64,000 nucleotides of DNA from Aurantimonas sp036549475 (GTDB taxonomy: Bacteria > Pseudomonadota > Alphaproteobacteria > Rhizobiales > Rhizobiaceae), in contig NZ_JAZHLI010000013.1 of NCBI RefSeq assembly GCF_036549475.1, forward strand, positions 1 through 64,000. Direction: 5' to 3'. The first letter of the stretch is position 1. Every line of letters starts with the position of its first letter. Positions 9,003-19,231 of the stretch are shown here, piece by piece. A program made the translations under genes and the position numbers. The notes under the pieces were generated by a model. That model saw nothing but the letters and a program-made list of their open reading frames with translations, was not told the DNA's origin and did no database searches.

Positions 9003-9815
9003 GTGAGCGACACGCTACGGCTGACCATACTGGGCTGCGCTTCGTCGCCGGGCGTTCCGCGCATCAATGGCGATTGGGGCGCATGCGATCCGACCAACCC
9101 GAAGAACCGCCGCATGCGGTCATCGGCGCTGATCGAGCGCATCGGAAGCCAGGGCCGTACCGTCGTCGCCATCGATTGCGGCCCGGACTTTCGCGAGCAG
9201 ATGCTGATGGCCGGCGTCCGACATCTGGACGCCGTGGTCCTGACGCATCCGCATGCCGACCATATTCACGGTCTGGACGATCTGCGCGGGTACATGCTGA
9301 CCCAGAAGTCGCGGATCCCGGTCCATGCCGACAGCGCGACCCATGTGCGGGTGCTGGACGCGTTCCGCTACTGCTACGAGACACCGGCGGGCAGCGCCTA
9401 TCCGCCCATCGCACGGCATGTCGAGATCAGCGACGGCGAACGCTTCACCGTCGACGGTGCCGGCGGGACGCTGACATTCGCGCCGTTCCGGCAGGAACAC
9501 GGCTCGATCCACTCGCTGGGCTACCGGGTCGGACCGCTGGCCTATTGCAGCGACGTCAGCGACTTTCGCGCGCCGGCGATCGCCGCGATCTCCGGCGCGC
9601 GCCACATTGTCATCGACGCGCTCCAGTACCGGACGCATCCCAGCCACCTGTCGGTGGCGCAGGCGCTCGACTGGATCGCACGCCTCGGCGTTCCCGGCGC
9701 GACGCTGACCCACATGCACACTCCGCTGGACTACGACACGCTCTGCCGCGAGCTGCCGGACCATGTGCGCCCGGGTCATGACGGCCTGACGCTGGAATGG
9801 CCGCTCGAAGACTGA
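9003..9815 (+). CDS. MBL-fold metallo-hydrolase (PhnP-like)
   Basis: A 270-residue metallo-beta-lactamase-fold protein. The metal motif THPHADHIHG is at residues 81-90, and later ligands are in QEHGS, YCSDVS, and the C-terminal HMHTPLDY. The arrangement resembles PhnP, a phosphodiesterase acting on cyclic ribose phosphates, but without the phn cluster the substrate cannot be named. GTG at 9003 is the start, with the preceding GGAGACGCGG giving a ribosome site. It is the last gene of the metG-tatD operon. Confidence 0.9.
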   Translation: MSDTLRLTILGCASSPGVPRINGDWGACDPTNPKNRRMRSSALIERIGSQGRTVVAIDCGPDFREQMLMAGVRHLDAVVLTHPHADHIHGLDDLRGYMLTQKSRIPVHADSATHVRVLDAFRYCYETPAGSAYPPIARHVEISDGERFTVDGAGGTLTFAPFRQEHGSIHSLGYRVGPLAYCSDVSDFRAPAIAAISGARHIVIDALQYRTHPSHLSVAQALDWIARLGVPGATLTHMHTPLDYDTLCRELPDHVRPGHDGLTLEWPLED

Positions 9816-9923
9816 GCCCGGGACCCTCGGCTAGGAGCGGCATCGCAATCTCGGATCTCAGGCCAGCGGGAGCGTTCTGCACGTCCACGCACGGCAGCAG
9901 GCCCCCGCGGTCTCACATATCTG

Positions 9924-9947
9924 GTTCCATAATCTATCTTATGCAAC
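9924..9947. promoter_or_regulatory. AT-rich 24-bp imperfect palindrome, candidate operator
   Basis: In the 283-bp gap between the MBL-fold gene and mazG, left arm GTTCCATAA (9924-9932) faces right arm TTATGCAAC (9939-9947) across TCTATC. Eight of nine positions are complementary. The surrounding 40 bp are far richer in A/T than the rest of the window. It lies about 150 bp before the mazG start. No hairpin-plus-T-run is present, so a protein-binding site is more likely than a terminator. The binding protein is unknown. Confidence 0.45.
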
Positions 9948-10098
9948 TTTCTGATATGGGGTGCAGACATTGGTGTGGTTGTCGCAGTGGCTGGAACTGT
10001 CGCGAATGTGTCTCCGACACACCGATCCGCGGCCCTTCCCTCGGCGCACGCTCGCGGCTAAGCGGAAGCGATCCGCATGAGCGCTTCGGAGTTTTGAC

Positions 10099-10956
10099 AT
10101 GACGCCATCAAACGACGTGGCCCGCCTAGTCGAAATCATGGCGGCGCTGCGCGATCCGGTCTCGGGATGCCCGTGGGATGTCGAGCAGGATTTTGCGACG
10201 ATCGCGCCCTATACGATCGAGGAAGCCTACGAGGTCGCCGACGCCATCGAGCGGAACGACGCGGTCGATCTGCGCGAGGAACTGGGCGATCTCCTGCTGC
10301 AGGTCGTCTATCACGCGCAGCTGGCGGCCGAGGCCGGCCATTTCGGCTTCGACGACGTGGTCGAGGGCATTACCCGAAAGATGATCCGACGCCATCCGCA
10401 TGTCTTCGGCGATGCCGTTGCGCGGTCTGCAGGCTCGGCCAAGGGCCAATGGGACCGCATCAAGGCGGAGGAAAAGGCCGAGCGCGCGGCCTTGCGCGCG
10501 AAGACCGCATCCGTCGCGCTCATGCGATCCGATGCCGGCGGCGGTGGGGCCGACGCGGCCCAAACCGGGCATCTCGATGGCGTGCCGTCCGGATTTCCCG
10601 CGCTGACCTTGGCGCTGAAGGTGCAGCAGAAGGCCGCGAAGGTCGGGTTCGACTGGGACCGGCCGGAGCCGATCGTCGGCAAGATCAACGAGGAGATCGA
10701 CGAAGTCGCCGAGGCTGCGGACAGCGGCGATCGCGATGCGCTGGAGGGCGAGATCGGCGACCTTTTGTTCAGTGCCGTCAATCTGGCGCGCTATCACGAG
10801 ATCGATCCGGAAGCTGCGCTACGGCGCTGCGTGCGCAAGTTCCGGGGCCGGTTCCGCTATATCGAACAGGAGCTTGCGGCGACAGGACGCTCGCTGGATA
10901 CCGCCGGTCTCGACGAAATGGAAGCGCTCTGGGTCGCGGCCAAGACCCGCAAGTAG
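10099..10956 (+). CDS. mazG: nucleoside triphosphate pyrophosphohydrolase MazG
   Basis: A 285-residue protein with two MazG domains. The first holds PWDVEQDFATIAPYTIEEAYE and DLREELGDLLLQVVYHAQ, giving the ExxE-12/28-ExxD metal motif; the second (about 170-260) repeats it as EINEEIDEVAEA and EGEIGDLLFSAVNLAR. MazG hydrolyses (d)NTPs to monophosphates and pyrophosphate, in nucleotide-pool cleaning and stress responses. The linker between domains (about 110-170) is longer than in E. coli MazG. The ATG at 10099 precedes the first domain by about 20 residues. It stands alone, with no close partner gene. Confidence 0.93.
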   Translation: MTPSNDVARLVEIMAALRDPVSGCPWDVEQDFATIAPYTIEEAYEVADAIERNDAVDLREELGDLLLQVVYHAQLAAEAGHFGFDDVVEGITRKMIRRHPHVFGDAVARSAGSAKGQWDRIKAEEKAERAALRAKTASVALMRSDAGGGGADAAQTGHLDGVPSGFPALTLALKVQQKAAKVGFDWDRPEPIVGKINEEIDEVAEAADSGDRDALEGEIGDLLFSAVNLARYHEIDPEAALRRCVRKFRGRFRYIEQELAATGRSLDTAGLDEMEALWVAAKTRK

Positions 10957-11183
10957 CCGGCGGTCACCTGATCCCTGGCGACTACCGTTGGCGCGGTATG
11001 GATGAACTGTGCAGAGCGCCGAGACAGGGCTCGGGCGAGGTCGATCTCACGGCGATGGGATAGGCGGTGAACTTGATCCGGCATGGGCACCCTGCCCGCC
11101 GGACATGCGGTCCGGGTTCGCTTGCGTCCGGACCGCGCAGGACCGGCGCGCCGACCGGGCCGCTCAGGCCCGGCGGTGAGCGA

Positions 11184-11561
11184 TCATCCCGGCTGCCCCG
11201 CAAGCGCAGCGAGGTCGGCCTGCTTCAGCTCGACGGATTCGCCGCAGCCGCAGGCCGAGGTCTGATTGGGATTGCGGAAGGTGAAGCCGGACCGCAGAAC
11301 GGTCTCCTCGTAATCCATTTCGGTGCCCAGCAGGAAGAGCACAGCTTCCGGCGCCACCAGCACCCTGGCGCCGTCCTTCTCGATCAGGTCCTCGTTCGGC
11401 TGGGCCTCGGTCGCCAGATCGATGGTGTATTCCATGCCCGCGCAGCCGCCCTTCTTGATGCCGATCCGCAGCCCGAGCGCGTCCGCGCCCTTGCTCGACG
11501 TGATCGCCTTGACCCGTTCGGCGGCGGCATCGGTCATGCTCATCACGGTGAAGCGGCTCAT
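11184..11561 (-). CDS. sufA: A-type iron-sulfur carrier of the SUF system
   Basis: A 125-residue HesB/IscA-fold protein. The three conserved cysteines that hold the cluster are Cys40 (KKGGCAGM) and Cys104/Cys106 (SACGCGES). It receives Fe-S clusters from the SufBCD scaffold and passes them to targets. The start at 11561 has an excellent AAAGGAGG five bases upstream. It is the last gene of the suf operon, separated by 113 bp from the VOC protein, so its own strong ribosome site may matter. Confidence 0.94.
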   Translation of the reverse strand: MSRFTVMSMTDAAAERVKAITSSKGADALGLRIGIKKGGCAGMEYTIDLATEAQPNEDLIEKDGARVLVAPEAVLFLLGTEMDYEETVLRSGFTFRNPNQTSACGCGESVELKQADLAALAGQPG

Positions 11562-11674
11562 GGCAGCCTCCTTTCGAGAAATTCCGTCACGCGGACACTA
11601 GCAGAAAGATGGGGCGTTCCGCGAGGCGCCACAAGGCGAAGGCTGCGTCGGCGGTGTCGCTCGCCACCGGCCGC

Positions 11675-12094
11675 TCAGGACCGCGACCAGAGTTCGCCGG
11701 TGGCAAGTTCGGCGGCATGGCCGTCGGGGTCGCGGAAATACAGGCTGTGCCCGCGGCCCCGCGACCATTCAACCTCGCTCTCCACCGCCACGCCGCAATC
11801 ATCCAGATGCCGGCGCCATTCCTCCACCGAGCCCTCGGGTATTGCGAGGGCGAAATGGATCGGCCCCTGCCCGTCATGCGGCGGGATCGTGCCGTCCGGC
11901 ATGACGACAGGCTCCAGCGTCGATCCACGGGCAAACAGGATCAGGACGGTGCCGTCCGGCAGCCGGAAGACACAGATACGGTCTTCCTCGAACAGCGGCG
12001 CCAGTCCGAGGACGGACGTGTAGAACGACCGGGACCGCGCCATGTCGTCGACATAGAGGCAGGTCTCCAGCAATCCGGACAGAGGCGGTGCCAT
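11675..12094 (-). CDS. VOC-fold (glyoxalase/dioxygenase superfamily) protein
   Basis: A 139-residue protein with the paired beta-alpha-beta-beta-beta modules of the VOC fold: LLETCLYVDDMARSRSFY at the N-terminus and HSLYFRDPDGHAAELATG at the end. HFAL and the terminal E-L-A-T are placed like metal ligands. The substrate is unknown. It sits 10 bp after sufT inside the suf operon. A role in iron-sulfur assembly is not implied by the sequence; it may simply be co-expressed. It could also be a fosfomycin-type or glyoxalase-like enzyme. Confidence 0.85.
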   Translation of the reverse strand: MAPPLSGLLETCLYVDDMARSRSFYTSVLGLAPLFEEDRICVFRLPDGTVLILFARGSTLEPVVMPDGTIPPHDGQGPIHFALAIPEGSVEEWRRHLDDCGVAVESEVEWSRGRGHSLYFRDPDGHAAELATGELWSRS

Positions 12095-12104
12095 CGCCGC
12101 GGCG

Positions 12105-12518
12105 TCAGAACCAGCCGACGGCGACCTGCGCCTCTTCGCTCATCCGCTCGGGTGTCCAGGGCGGATCGAAGACGAGGTCGACGCGAACCTGGCCGACGCC
12201 GTCCACGGAACTGACGGCATTCTCCACCCAGATCGGCATCTCGCCGGCGACCGGGCAGCCCGGTGCGGTCAGCGTCATCTGGACGTCGACATTGCGCTCG
12301 TCGTCGATGTCGATCTTGTAGATCAGGCCGAGTTCGTAGATGTCGGCCGGAATTTCCGGATCGTAGACGGTCTTCAGGGCGCCGACGATGTCATCGGTGA
12401 GGCGCGTGAGCTCCTCGGCCGGGATCGCCGACTGCGTGCCACCGTCGCCGGACGCCATGGCAACGTTGGCGGCCGCCGTGTCGTCCGCTGCGGGCTTGGG
12501 GTCGGCTTGATCAGTCAT
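12105..12518 (-). CDS. sufT: SUF system maturation protein SufT (MIP18/DUF59 family)
   Basis: A 137-residue protein. An N-terminal tail of about 35 residues, rich in A, D and G, is followed by a DUF59 domain with VYDPEIPADIYELGLIY, the reactive-cysteine loop LTAPGCPVAGEMP (Cys88) and the C-terminal DPPWTPERMSEEA. SufT-type proteins support Fe-S cluster insertion, especially under iron limitation or high demand for clusters. It lies between sufS and the VOC gene on the same strand, which fits the SUF role. Confidence 0.92.
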   Translation of the reverse strand: MTDQADPKPAADDTAAANVAMASGDGGTQSAIPAEELTRLTDDIVGALKTVYDPEIPADIYELGLIYKIDIDDERNVDVQMTLTAPGCPVAGEMPIWVENAVSSVDGVGQVRVDLVFDPPWTPERMSEEAQVAVGWF

Positions 12519-12605
12519 GCGCTCATCCCTGCGGCATCTCCCGGTCTCGCGCGGTCGCGATCCTGCGGGTCAATGCCTTCGAATTCAGTCTTGCGGCGGA
12601 CTCGT

Positions 12606-13856
12606 TCAGGCGAAGAACCGCCTCGCCTTTTCGAGCGCCTCGGCCAGGCGGTCGATCTCGTAGGTCGTATTATACATACCAAAGGACGCCCGGCATGTGG
12701 AGGTCGCCCCGAAACGCTTCAAGAGCGGCTGGGCGCAATGGGTGCCGGCGCGGACCGCGATGCCTTCGCGGTCGATGACCATCGAGACGTCGTGGGCGTG
12801 TATCCCCTCAAGGTCGAAGGAGACGATGGCCCCCTTCCCTGGCGCGTCGCCATAGATGCGCAAGGAATTCACTGCGCGCAATCGCTCATGGGCGTAGTCG
12901 CGCAACGTTTCCTCATGAGTCGCAATGGCCTCGCGCCCGATGCCGTTCATGTAGTCCAGCGACGCGCCGAGCCCGATCGCCTGGACGATGGGTGGCGTGC
13001 CCGCCTCGAAGCGATGCGGCGGGGCGTTGTAGGTGACCGTGTCCTCTGTCACCTCGACGATCATTTCGCCGCCGCCGTTGAAGGGCTGCGTGCGCTCCAG
13101 CATCTCGCGCTTGCCGTAGAGGATGCCGATCCCGGTGGGGCCGTAGACCTTGTGTCCCGTGAACACATAGAAATCGCAGTCCAGATCCTGGACATCGACC
13201 GGCAGATGCACGGCTGCCTGGCTGCCGTCGACGAGCACCGGAATGCCCTTGGCATGCGCCATCGCGCAGACCGCCTTCACATCGACCACGGTCCCCAGGA
13301 CATTGGACATGTGGGTCGTGGCGATCATTTTGGTGCGCGGCGTGATCGCACGCTCGAAGGCCGCCACGTCGATGGAGCCATCTTCCGCGACCGGCACGAA
13401 GACCAGCCTGGCGCCCTTCTTCTCGCGAATGAAATGCCAGGGGACGATGTTGGAGTGGTGCTCCATGATCGTCAGGACGATCTCGTCGCCCTCCCCGATC
13501 TCGTTCATGCCGTAGCCATAGGCCACCAGGTTGATCGCCTCGGTGGCCGAACGGGTGAAGACGATCTCCTCGGCGCTCCCGGCGTTCAGGAAGTCCGACA
13601 CCTTGCCGCGGGCCGCCTCGAACTCCTCCGTCGCCTTGTTGGACAGGAAATGCAGGCCACGATGGACGTTGGAATAGTCCTCCGAATACGCCTTCTGGAC
13701 CGCGTCGAGCATCGCCCGCGGCTTCTGGGCCGATGCGCCGTTGTCGAGATAGACCAGCGGCTTGCCGTAGACTTCCTTCGACAGGATCGGGAAATCGCGC
13801 CGGATGGCGTCGATGTCGTAGGCGGGACCGGCGGCAGCCATCACGTCAGCCTTCAT
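12606..13856 (-). CDS. sufS: cysteine desulfurase SufS (group II)
   Basis: A 416-residue PLP enzyme that removes sulfur from cysteine and feeds the SufBCD scaffold. The PLP lysine is in FTGHKVYGPTG (about residue 240), the histidine in EHHSNIVPW, and the active-site cysteine in RAGTHCAQPLL (about residue 370), the short-loop arrangement of group II SufS enzymes. No sufE gene is found nearby, so the sulfur-transfer partner is outside this window. It follows sufD after 95 bp. A second cysteine desulfurase opens the same operon. Confidence 0.95.
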   Translation of the reverse strand: MKADVMAAAGPAYDIDAIRRDFPILSKEVYGKPLVYLDNGASAQKPRAMLDAVQKAYSEDYSNVHRGLHFLSNKATEEFEAARGKVSDFLNAGSAEEIVFTRSATEAINLVAYGYGMNEIGEGDEIVLTIMEHHSNIVPWHFIREKKGARLVFVPVAEDGSIDVAAFERAITPRTKMIATTHMSNVLGTVVDVKAVCAMAHAKGIPVLVDGSQAAVHLPVDVQDLDCDFYVFTGHKVYGPTGIGILYGKREMLERTQPFNGGGEMIVEVTEDTVTYNAPPHRFEAGTPPIVQAIGLGASLDYMNGIGREAIATHEETLRDYAHERLRAVNSLRIYGDAPGKGAIVSFDLEGIHAHDVSMVIDREGIAVRAGTHCAQPLLKRFGATSTCRASFGMYNTTYEIDRLAEALEKARRFFA

Positions 13857-13951
13857 GGCTCAGGAACTCCGTTTGCGCGCGTTTCGCCTCGGCTGGGCCG
13901 AGGAGGGGGACGGGTGCGGCCGGACATGCCGGCGCACCCGCCAGAGCGGCA

Positions 13952-15205
13952 TTATCGCTGCTGGGTCAGCCAGGCGTCGATGCGCTCCATCAGCGCGTCC
14001 CCGGCCGCCTCGTCTTCCAGTTCCTCGACGACTTCCGCGACGAAGGCCTTCACGAGCAATGCCCGTGCCGGCTTCTCCGGAATGCCGCGGGACATCAGGT
14101 AGAACAGGTGATCGGCGTTGATCTCGCCGGCGGTGGCTCCGTGTCCGCACTGCACGTCGTCGGCGAAGATCTCAAGCTCGGGCTTGGCCGAGAAGTCGCC
14201 GTTCTCCGACAGAAGCAGCGTGTTGCACGCCATCTTGGCGTCGGTCTTCTGGGCGTCCTTGGCGACCTTGATCATGCCCTGGAATACGCCATGCCCGCCC
14301 ATGACCACGTTCCGGAAGGTCTCCGTGGCGGTGGTGTTGGGCACCTGATGGCGCAGCGTCGTGGTCACGTCGACATGCTGGCCCTCGCTGAGGAGGTTCA
14401 CGCCGCGAATGCGGATCTCGCTGTTCTCGCCGATCGATTCGACATGCACCTCGTTGCGCACCAGCGCGCCGCCGCTGTTCAGGACGAAGAGCTTGAACAC
14501 CGCATCGGCCCCGACGGTCACGTTGAGCTGGCCCAGATGGGCAGCCGACGGCCCTTTCGCCTGATCGATGATCCAGAGCACCTCGGCCCCATCGGCGATC
14601 ACCAGATGCGACACGCCGGTCGACGGTGTGCCGGTGGAATTGCCTTCGATCCGTTCGACAAACGTCGCCCTGGCGCGTTCGCCGACCCTGCAACGGGCAA
14701 AGCCGTGGCCCCGGTCCCCGGTGCCGGAGCGCAACTCGATCGGCGCGGCCAGCGCCGTGTCGGCAGCCACATCGACCGCAACGCCCGGCGCACCGAAGGC
14801 GGCATTCACGAGGCGGACGGTGTCGATCGGCCGGTCCAGATGGTTCGGCGAACGGTTCCAGTCAGCAGCCTCGTCCAGCGCCGTGATGCGCACGCCCTCG
14901 ACCGTGCCGGTCGCCTCGGGGGCGCTCATCTCGACGACATGGCTGTTGTGCAGGAGCGGCGCGAGAAGCGCCGCGTCCTGGTCCCGCGTTGCTTCAACGG
15001 CCCCGGCCTCGGCGCCCGGCAGGCGGCCCATGAGGCCCCGCAGGTCCGTATAATGCCACGCCTCGGTGCGCCGGTTCGGCAGGCCTTCGCGGCGCAATGC
15101 GTCAATGGCGGACGCCGCCGCCGACCCGACGTTGCCGGCCCGTTCGGCGCTTTCGAGCAGCGCCGCCTCGGCCGGACTTCTGGTTCTGAGCTGATGCACC
15201 GTCAT
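13952..15205 (-). CDS. sufD: Fe-S cluster assembly protein SufD
   Basis: A 417-residue scaffold subunit. The N-terminal LPNRRTEAWHYTDLRGLMGR is the usual SufD helix region, and the C-terminal beta-helix contains CGHGATAGEINADHLFYLMSRG (split at positions about 355-376), the conserved SufB/SufD end with histidine and acidic residues. SufD joins SufB and SufC2 to form the SufBC2D complex on which clusters are built. The start lies 2 bp after the sufC stop. Confidence 0.95.
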   Translation of the reverse strand: MTVHQLRTRSPAEAALLESAERAGNVGSAAASAIDALRREGLPNRRTEAWHYTDLRGLMGRLPGAEAGAVEATRDQDAALLAPLLHNSHVVEMSAPEATGTVEGVRITALDEAADWNRSPNHLDRPIDTVRLVNAAFGAPGVAVDVAADTALAAPIELRSGTGDRGHGFARCRVGERARATFVERIEGNSTGTPSTGVSHLVIADGAEVLWIIDQAKGPSAAHLGQLNVTVGADAVFKLFVLNSGGALVRNEVHVESIGENSEIRIRGVNLLSEGQHVDVTTTLRHQVPNTTATETFRNVVMGGHGVFQGMIKVAKDAQKTDAKMACNTLLLSENGDFSAKPELEIFADDVQCGHGATAGEINADHLFYLMSRGIPEKPARALLVKAFVAEVVEELEDEAAGDALMERIDAWLTQQR

Positions 15206-15207
15206 GA

Positions 15208-15963
15208 TCAGGCGGCCTCGTCGATCAGCTGGCCGTAGCCTTCATTCTCAAGCTGCAGCGCCAGATCCTTGTCGCCCGTCTTGATGATCTGCCCCCTGTA
15301 GAGGACGTGGACCGAATCCGGCACGATGTAGTCGAGCAGGCGCTGGTAATGGGTGATGATCAGGAACGACCGCTCGGGCGAGCGCAGCGCGTTGACGCCG
15401 TCGGAGACGATCTTCAGCGCGTCGATGTCGAGGCCGGAATCGGTCTCGTCCATGACGCAGAGCCTGGGCTCCAGCAGCGCCATCTGCAGGATCTCGGCGC
15501 GCTTCTTCTCGCCGCCAGAAAAGCCGACATTGAGCGGACGCTTGAGCATCGCCGCATCGATCTTCAGGTCGGCCGCCGCCGCCTTCACCCGGCGCATGAA
15601 GTCGGGCGTGGTCAGTTCGCCCTCGCCGCGCGCCTTACGCTGGGAGTTCAGCGCCGTCTTCAGGAAGGTCATCGTGGCGACGCCCGGGATCTCCAGCGGA
15701 TACTGGAAGGCCAGGAAGACGCCGGAGGAGGCGCGCTCGGCCGGGTCCATCTCCAGGATCGACTCGCCGTTGTAGATGATGTCGCCCTCCGTGACATCGT
15801 AGTCGTCGCGGCCGGCCAGGATATAGGACAGCGTCGACTTGCCGGAGCCGTTGGGCCCCATGATCGCCGCGACCTCGCCGTCCTGCACGGTCAGATTGAC
15901 GCCGCGCAGGATCTCGGTCTCGTCGTCGGCCACGCGGGCGTGAAGGTTCTTGATTTCAAGCAT
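15208..15963 (-). CDS. sufC: Fe-S cluster assembly ATPase SufC
   Basis: A 251-residue ABC-type ATPase that drives conformational change in SufBC2D. Walker A is MGPNGSGKSTL (about 35-45), the signature is FSGGEKKRAEI and Walker B CVMDETDSGLD. As in other SufC proteins, the residue after Walker B is part of a D-E-T-D-S-G-L-D loop rather than D-E-P-T. There is no membrane segment and it acts in the cytosol. The gene is tightly flanked by sufD (2 bp) and the ABM-fold gene (14 bp). Confidence 0.96.
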   Translation of the reverse strand: MLEIKNLHARVADDETEILRGVNLTVQDGEVAAIMGPNGSGKSTLSYILAGRDDYDVTEGDIIYNGESILEMDPAERASSGVFLAFQYPLEIPGVATMTFLKTALNSQRKARGEGELTTPDFMRRVKAAAADLKIDAAMLKRPLNVGFSGGEKKRAEILQMALLEPRLCVMDETDSGLDIDALKIVSDGVNALRSPERSFLIITHYQRLLDYIVPDSVHVLYRGQIIKTGDKDLALQLENEGYGQLIDEAA

Positions 15964-15977
15964 GTCAGTTCCTGCGA

Positions 15978-16291
15978 TCAGTAGCTGCGCGTGTCGCGCA
16001 ATTCATAGTGTTGCGAGCATTTGTCGAACCGCTTCAGGACGCGCCGCGCCTCGTCGGGGACGTAGCTGCGCTCGTGGTCATCGCCGACAAAGGCCTTCAC
16101 GTTGTCGATGGAATCGAACTCCATGATGGTGACGAACTCGACCTCGTCGGCAAGCGGGCGACGCAACACCTCGATGCGGCGGAACCCGGGAATGGCCTTG
16201 CCTTCGATGCCCTTGATCACCTCCGAGCGAAGGATCGATTCGTACGTTTCGGCGTTCTCCGGCGTCGTGTATCCATGCCAGATCCGCTTGA

Positions 16292-16295
<4 letters not shown>
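15978..16295 (-). CDS. ABM-fold (antibiotic biosynthesis monooxygenase-like) protein within the suf operon
   Basis: A 105-residue protein starting MIKRIWHGYT. The ferredoxin-like strand pattern (IWHGYT, FRRIEVLRR, VEFVTIMEF) and the helix between strands (NAETYESILRSEVIKGI) fit the dimeric ABM fold. Related proteins include small monooxygenases, heme-degrading enzymes and stress proteins. The Asn-Trp/His signature of IsdG-type heme oxygenases is not clear. Its start overlaps the sufB stop by four bases, so it is translated with sufB. A role linked to iron or oxidative stress is inferred only from position. Confidence 0.82.
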
Positions 16296-17815
<1,520 letters not shown>

Positions 17816-17948
17816 TCCGATTCTCCATACTCGCCGGATTCAAGGTCCGGTGGTCGGCGCGCCGCCGGAGAGACCGGCCGCGCGGTGTAGATAGCAACGA
17901 AGCGCCCCAGTTTTTAGGGCGTATCCCATGTCATGCGAACTCGTATCG

Positions 17949-19136
17949 TCACGCGGCGCGGGGCTCCCGCGCCGTCGGGGCCGCGCGTTCCGCCAGTGCG
18001 GCATATTCGCGAACGAAGCGATCGAGATCGGCGATGGTGGTCTCATAGCCGAAGCTGACGCGGATGGCACCGTCATCGGCAGAAATGTCGAGGCCGCCTG
18101 CCACCATCGCGTCGACCACGTGGCTGCGGCCAACCTTGCCCGACGAGCAGGCCGATCCGGCCGAAACGGCCAGTCCGGCGAGATCGAGACCGATCTGGGC
18201 GGTTTCGCCGCGCAGGCCGGGCGACGCAATGGCGACCGTATTGGGCAGGCGCGGCACGCGGCCACCGAGGATCGTTCCCCCCGAAACGCGCGCGGTCAGC
18301 TCTGCTTCCAGATGCCGGCGCAGCGCCATCAATTCGTCGGGAGCCTGTTCGAGCCGGGCACGTACATGGCGCGCCGCCGCGCCCAGGCTTGCGATCGCCG
18401 GAACGGCCGTCGTGCCGGCACGACGGCCGCTTTCCTGGCCGCCGCCGCGGACCAGCGGGAACGGCCGGGTAGCGGGATTGCTCAGGATGAGCGCGCCGAC
18501 CCCCTTGGCCGCACCGAATTTGTGCCCGGAGACGAAGGCCGCATCGGCGCCGCTCGAAGCGAAGTCGAACGCCGTCCGGCCGATCACCTGGACGGCATCA
18601 ATCACGAGACGCACCGGCTGCCCGGCGATCGCCGCAAGGATGCGGTCCATGGGCTGCAGGACACCAGTCTCGGAATTGGCCAGGGTCAGCGCCAGAAGAC
18701 CGGTCGTGCCCTCTTCCGTTCCATCGGCCCATGCCGCCAGTGCTTCGCAGTTCACCAGCCCGTTGCCGTCCACCGGCAGCCGGGTCACGGTGCCCGGGTC
18801 AAAGCTGGCGCCGTCCCGGATGCAGGGATGGTCGGTGTCGATGACCGCGAGCCGCGACATGCGCGTCTCCGCACCATCCACCAGCCAGCGCGGCGACAGG
18901 CAGGTCGTCGCAGCTTCGCTGGCGCCGCTGGTGAAGGTGACGTGCTCCCGATTGCAGGACAGAAGCCGTGCCAGTTCGTCACGGGCATTTTCGACCAACG
19001 CCCGGGCCCTGCGGCCTTCGCTGTGAACAGAGGACGGATTGGCGGCATCGAGCGACGCCACCAGCGCTGCGCGCGCCTCAGGCAGCAGCGGAGCGCTGGC
19101 ATTGTGGTCCAGATAGAGACGCTCGCCTCTGCTCAT
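17949..19136 (-). CDS. cysteine desulfurase (IscS/NifS-like, group I), first gene of the suf operon
   Basis: A 395-residue PLP enzyme distinct from SufS. It begins YLDHNASAPLLPEAR, has the histidine region TFTSGASEA, the PLP lysine in SGHKFGAAKG and the catalytic cysteine in SAGSACSSGKVGRSHV, the longer-loop form of IscS/NifS enzymes. It supplies sulfur for clusters and probably thio-modifications. ATG 19136 with GAGAGG upstream was chosen over a TTG at 19175, which would add 13 residues without similarity. In many Hyphomicrobiales this gene leads the suf operon, as here. It is 95 bp from an Irr-type site. Confidence 0.9.
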   Translation of the reverse strand: MSRGERLYLDHNASAPLLPEARAALVASLDAANPSSVHSEGRRARALVENARDELARLLSCNREHVTFTSGASEAATTCLSPRWLVDGAETRMSRLAVIDTDHPCIRDGASFDPGTVTRLPVDGNGLVNCEALAAWADGTEEGTTGLLALTLANSETGVLQPMDRILAAIAGQPVRLVIDAVQVIGRTAFDFASSGADAAFVSGHKFGAAKGVGALILSNPATRPFPLVRGGGQESGRRAGTTAVPAIASLGAAARHVRARLEQAPDELMALRRHLEAELTARVSGGTILGGRVPRLPNTVAIASPGLRGETAQIGLDLAGLAVSAGSACSSGKVGRSHVVDAMVAGGLDISADDGAIRVSFGYETTIADLDRFVREYAALAERAAPTAREPRAA

Positions 19137-19172
19137 TGCCTCTCGCAACGGTTCGGTCCGGGGCGCAATGTG

Positions 19173-19191
19173 CAAAAATCTTGAATTTTTG
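19173..19191. promoter_or_regulatory. perfect 7-bp-arm palindrome upstream of the suf operon
   Basis: CAAAAAT (19173-19179) and ATTTTTG (19185-19191) are exact reverse complements separated by CTTGA. The site lies 36 bp upstream of the ATG of the cysteine desulfurase, between that start and the Irr-type box. Its position, AT-richness and exact symmetry suggest an operator for a second regulator; RirA and IscR are candidates from knowledge of alphaproteobacterial iron control, but the sequence does not clearly match their published consensus sites. A role as a core-promoter element is also possible. Confidence 0.5.
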
Positions 19192-19231
19192 GCGGAGCCC
19201 GGACTACAAGACGCCTGACAGACGCCCCGTA

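Noticed and set aside
19136..19175. TTG at 19175 as the start of the first cysteine desulfurase
   Set aside because: It would add 13 residues without conservation and overlap the palindrome; ATG 19136 has a ribosome site and begins the conserved fold.
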